The notes beneath the pieces were generated by a model. It did not search any database and was not told the origin of the DNA. It was given only the letters and a program-made list of their open reading frames with translations. The position numbers were made by a program, and so were the translations under genes. From contig NZ_PEEX01000001.1 in assembly GCF_002754245.1 (NCBI RefSeq), positions 3,390,001-3,454,000 of the forward strand: a stretch of 64,000 nucleotides of DNA, in the 5' to 3' direction. Source of the stretch: Chryseobacterium sp. 52 (GTDB lineage Bacteria; Bacteroidota; Bacteroidia; Flavobacteriales; Weeksellaceae). Within the stretch, counting starts at the first letter, position 1. Every line of letters begins with the position of its first letter. Shown piece after piece: positions 62,874 through 64,000 of this stretch.

Positions 62874-63698
62874 TTATAATAACTTTATTTTATCTTCTAA
62901 AATATCGACGATCTTATCTTTATACAGTCCACCGAGTGCTTTTTTGAAATTCTTCTTGCTCATCTGAAGTTCCTCTTTGATCTGTCCGGGAGAAGATTTG
63001 TCCGACAGATAAAGCAGTCCGTAATTCTCTTCCAGTTTATCCAGAATCTTCTGTTTAAATTCGTCTACATTCTCAAAACCTTCAGGCTGCAGAGAGATAT
63101 CAATTTTACCGTCTTCACGGATAGCTTTGATATATCCGCCTTCTTCTGACAATGGATATAGTTTTTTGAAAACATCTGATGTATAGATAAGTCCGATGTA
63201 TTTTTTATTAATAACCACATTCCAGCCCAGTTCGCTTTCATTCATCATAAGAAGATCTACTTTATCTCCTTTTTGGAAAGGAAGATCCTGATACTGTGGA
63301 TTTCTTTTGAATTTTGTGGTTCCGGTAATCAAATCCAGACCTTCATCTACATAAAGATGAACCAGGTATCTTTTTCCTTCAATAATTTTGGATTTCTGCT
63401 GTTTGTATGGGATAAAAAGATCTTTAATGATTCCCCAATCCATAAATGCTCCGCTCGGAAGACTCTGTACACAGCTCATTACAGCATACTCGCCTACTTC
63501 AGCCAATGGAATTTCAGTGGTTGCCTTTAATTTGCCGTCATCCTGATATACAAAAACTTCAACATCATCATTAATTTCTTTTTCGTCGCTGGTGAAAACC
63601 TTAGGCAGAAAAGCTTTTTCGCCTGATTCATCCACCAGGATCCATCCTGAATGATTTTTTTCTGAAATTTTTAAAGTCTGGGTTTTTCCGAGTTGCAT
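62874..63698 (-). CDS. CvfB-like S1 RNA-binding protein
   Basis: A 274-residue soluble protein starting at MQLGKTQTLKISEKNHSGW (ATG 63698; the longer frame adds seven unlikely residues). It has several S1-like OB-fold modules: about 1-60, 65-140 (GAFMDWGIIKDLFIPYK), 145-215 (GWNVVINKKYIGLIYTSD), and a winged-helix-like C-terminus (SSPGQIKEELQMSKKNFKKALGGLYKD). This is the layout of CvfB/YitL, an RNA-binding protein affecting virulence regulation in Staphylococcus. The RNA target is unknown. Confidence 0.85.
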   Translation of the reverse strand: MQLGKTQTLKISEKNHSGWILVDESGEKAFLPKVFTSDEKEINDDVEVFVYQDDGKLKATTEIPLAEVGEYAVMSCVQSLPSGAFMDWGIIKDLFIPYKQQKSKIIEGKRYLVHLYVDEGLDLITGTTKFKRNPQYQDLPFQKGDKVDLLMMNESELGWNVVINKKYIGLIYTSDVFKKLYPLSEEGGYIKAIREDGKIDISLQPEGFENVDEFKQKILDKLEENYGLLYLSDKSSPGQIKEELQMSKKNFKKALGGLYKDKIVDILEDKIKLL

Positions 63699-63930
63699 TG
63701 AATATAAAATTAGCCACAAAGGTACGGAAAATTGAAGATTTTAAACTACATATAATAGTTTTACCCTGTTTCACTGATTTTATATGTTTTCAAATGGAGA
63801 ATAAAACCTGTACACTTTATCAAGATAAGCACATTATACTTATATTCTTTACCCAATTTTTTATTTATTGTAAAAACTCATGCACAAATAGCAGATAAAT
63901 CTGTTATACTATTACGTATCCATCCATTTA

Positions 63931-64000
63931 TTATTGGGGCACATTAAAATGAGTCTGAATTTCTTTTAGTTTTTCATACACCTTTTCTAACAAATCATCA
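63931..64000 (-). CDS. C-terminal end of a gene running off the window
   Basis: Only the last 22 codons are present: DDLLEKVYEKLKEIQTHFN then V-P-Q and a TAA (63931-63933), followed directly by another TAA. The helical, charged end has no recognisable family. 63699-63930 shows nothing else that can be supported. Confidence 0.5.
   Translation of the reverse strand, partial: DDLLEKVYEKLKEIQTHFNVPQ

Noticed and set aside
1..64000. CRISPR arrays, tRNA or rRNA genes, prophage and insertion sequences
   Set aside because: No regularly spaced repeats, cloverleaf genes, transposases or integrases were recognised on either strand.

Overview
The window looks like chromosomal DNA of a Chryseobacterium-like member of the Flavobacteriia (Bacteroidota). 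It is AT-rich, Shine-Dalgarno sequences are scarce, and several promoters carry a TAnnTTTG -7 box. The gene set also fits: GH38 mannosidase, cyanophycin genes, HPP, MepB, DUF2306 and TolC/RND modules typical of this group. No tRNA, rRNA, CRISPR array, insertion sequence or prophage was seen. All assignments come from reading the sequence; no database search was possible.

Layout. (1) 1-4480: glycogen genes, a truncated glgA and glgB on the minus strand, and a divergent esterase with a glycogen-binding-like N-terminus. (2) 4485-12634: an M17 aminopeptidase, then a plus-strand cluster of two ATP-grasp ligases, a broken small ORF, an alpha/beta hydrolase, a YbdK/GCS2-type carboxylate-amine ligase, a class I glutamine amidotransferase and a third ATP-grasp-like protein. 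It looks like a pathway for an unknown peptide or amide. (3) 12817-18518: a MepB gene, then cyanophycin metabolism (cphA divergent from cphB and an isoaspartyl peptidase) and a YtxH protein with a possible sigma-54 promoter. (4) 18644-22742: a methyltransferase and three paralogous PH/SHOCT proteins around a GNAT enzyme. (5) 23120-31401: a mannoside utilisation operon: GntR regulator, secreted alpha-mannosidase, ROK kinase, mannose-6-phosphate isomerase fusion and sugar porter. (6) 31611-33890: core genes hisS, an HRDC protein and ssb. (7) 34075-42262: a natural-product block with an EthD-like protein, an O-methyltransferase, a 2024-residue dimodular NRPS (A-T-C-A-T-R) and its phosphopantetheinyl transferase. 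It is flanked by near-identical 21-bp direct repeats, which suggests an inserted island. (8) 42316-50555: arginase-family, HPP, SDR, Crp, DUF4406, Nudix, lipoprotein, DUF2750, DUF2306, VOC and hypothetical genes. (9) 50621-55731: an Lrp regulator, a cobalamin riboswitch controlling metE, a 569-bp tandem duplication of the metE 3' end, and a J-domain/KTSC protein. (10) 56061-62367: a TetR-TolC-adaptor-RND efflux operon. (11) 62368-64000: tetR promoter and operators, a TPR-like pseudogene, a CvfB/S1 protein and the tail of a gene running off the window.

The two most interesting units are the ATP-grasp/GCS2/amidotransferase cluster next to the cyanophycin genes and the NRPS-PPTase island. The NRPS domain order and its PPTase partner resemble aureusimine-type pyrazinone or dipeptide-aldehyde synthetases. 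Products are not predicted with confidence for either.
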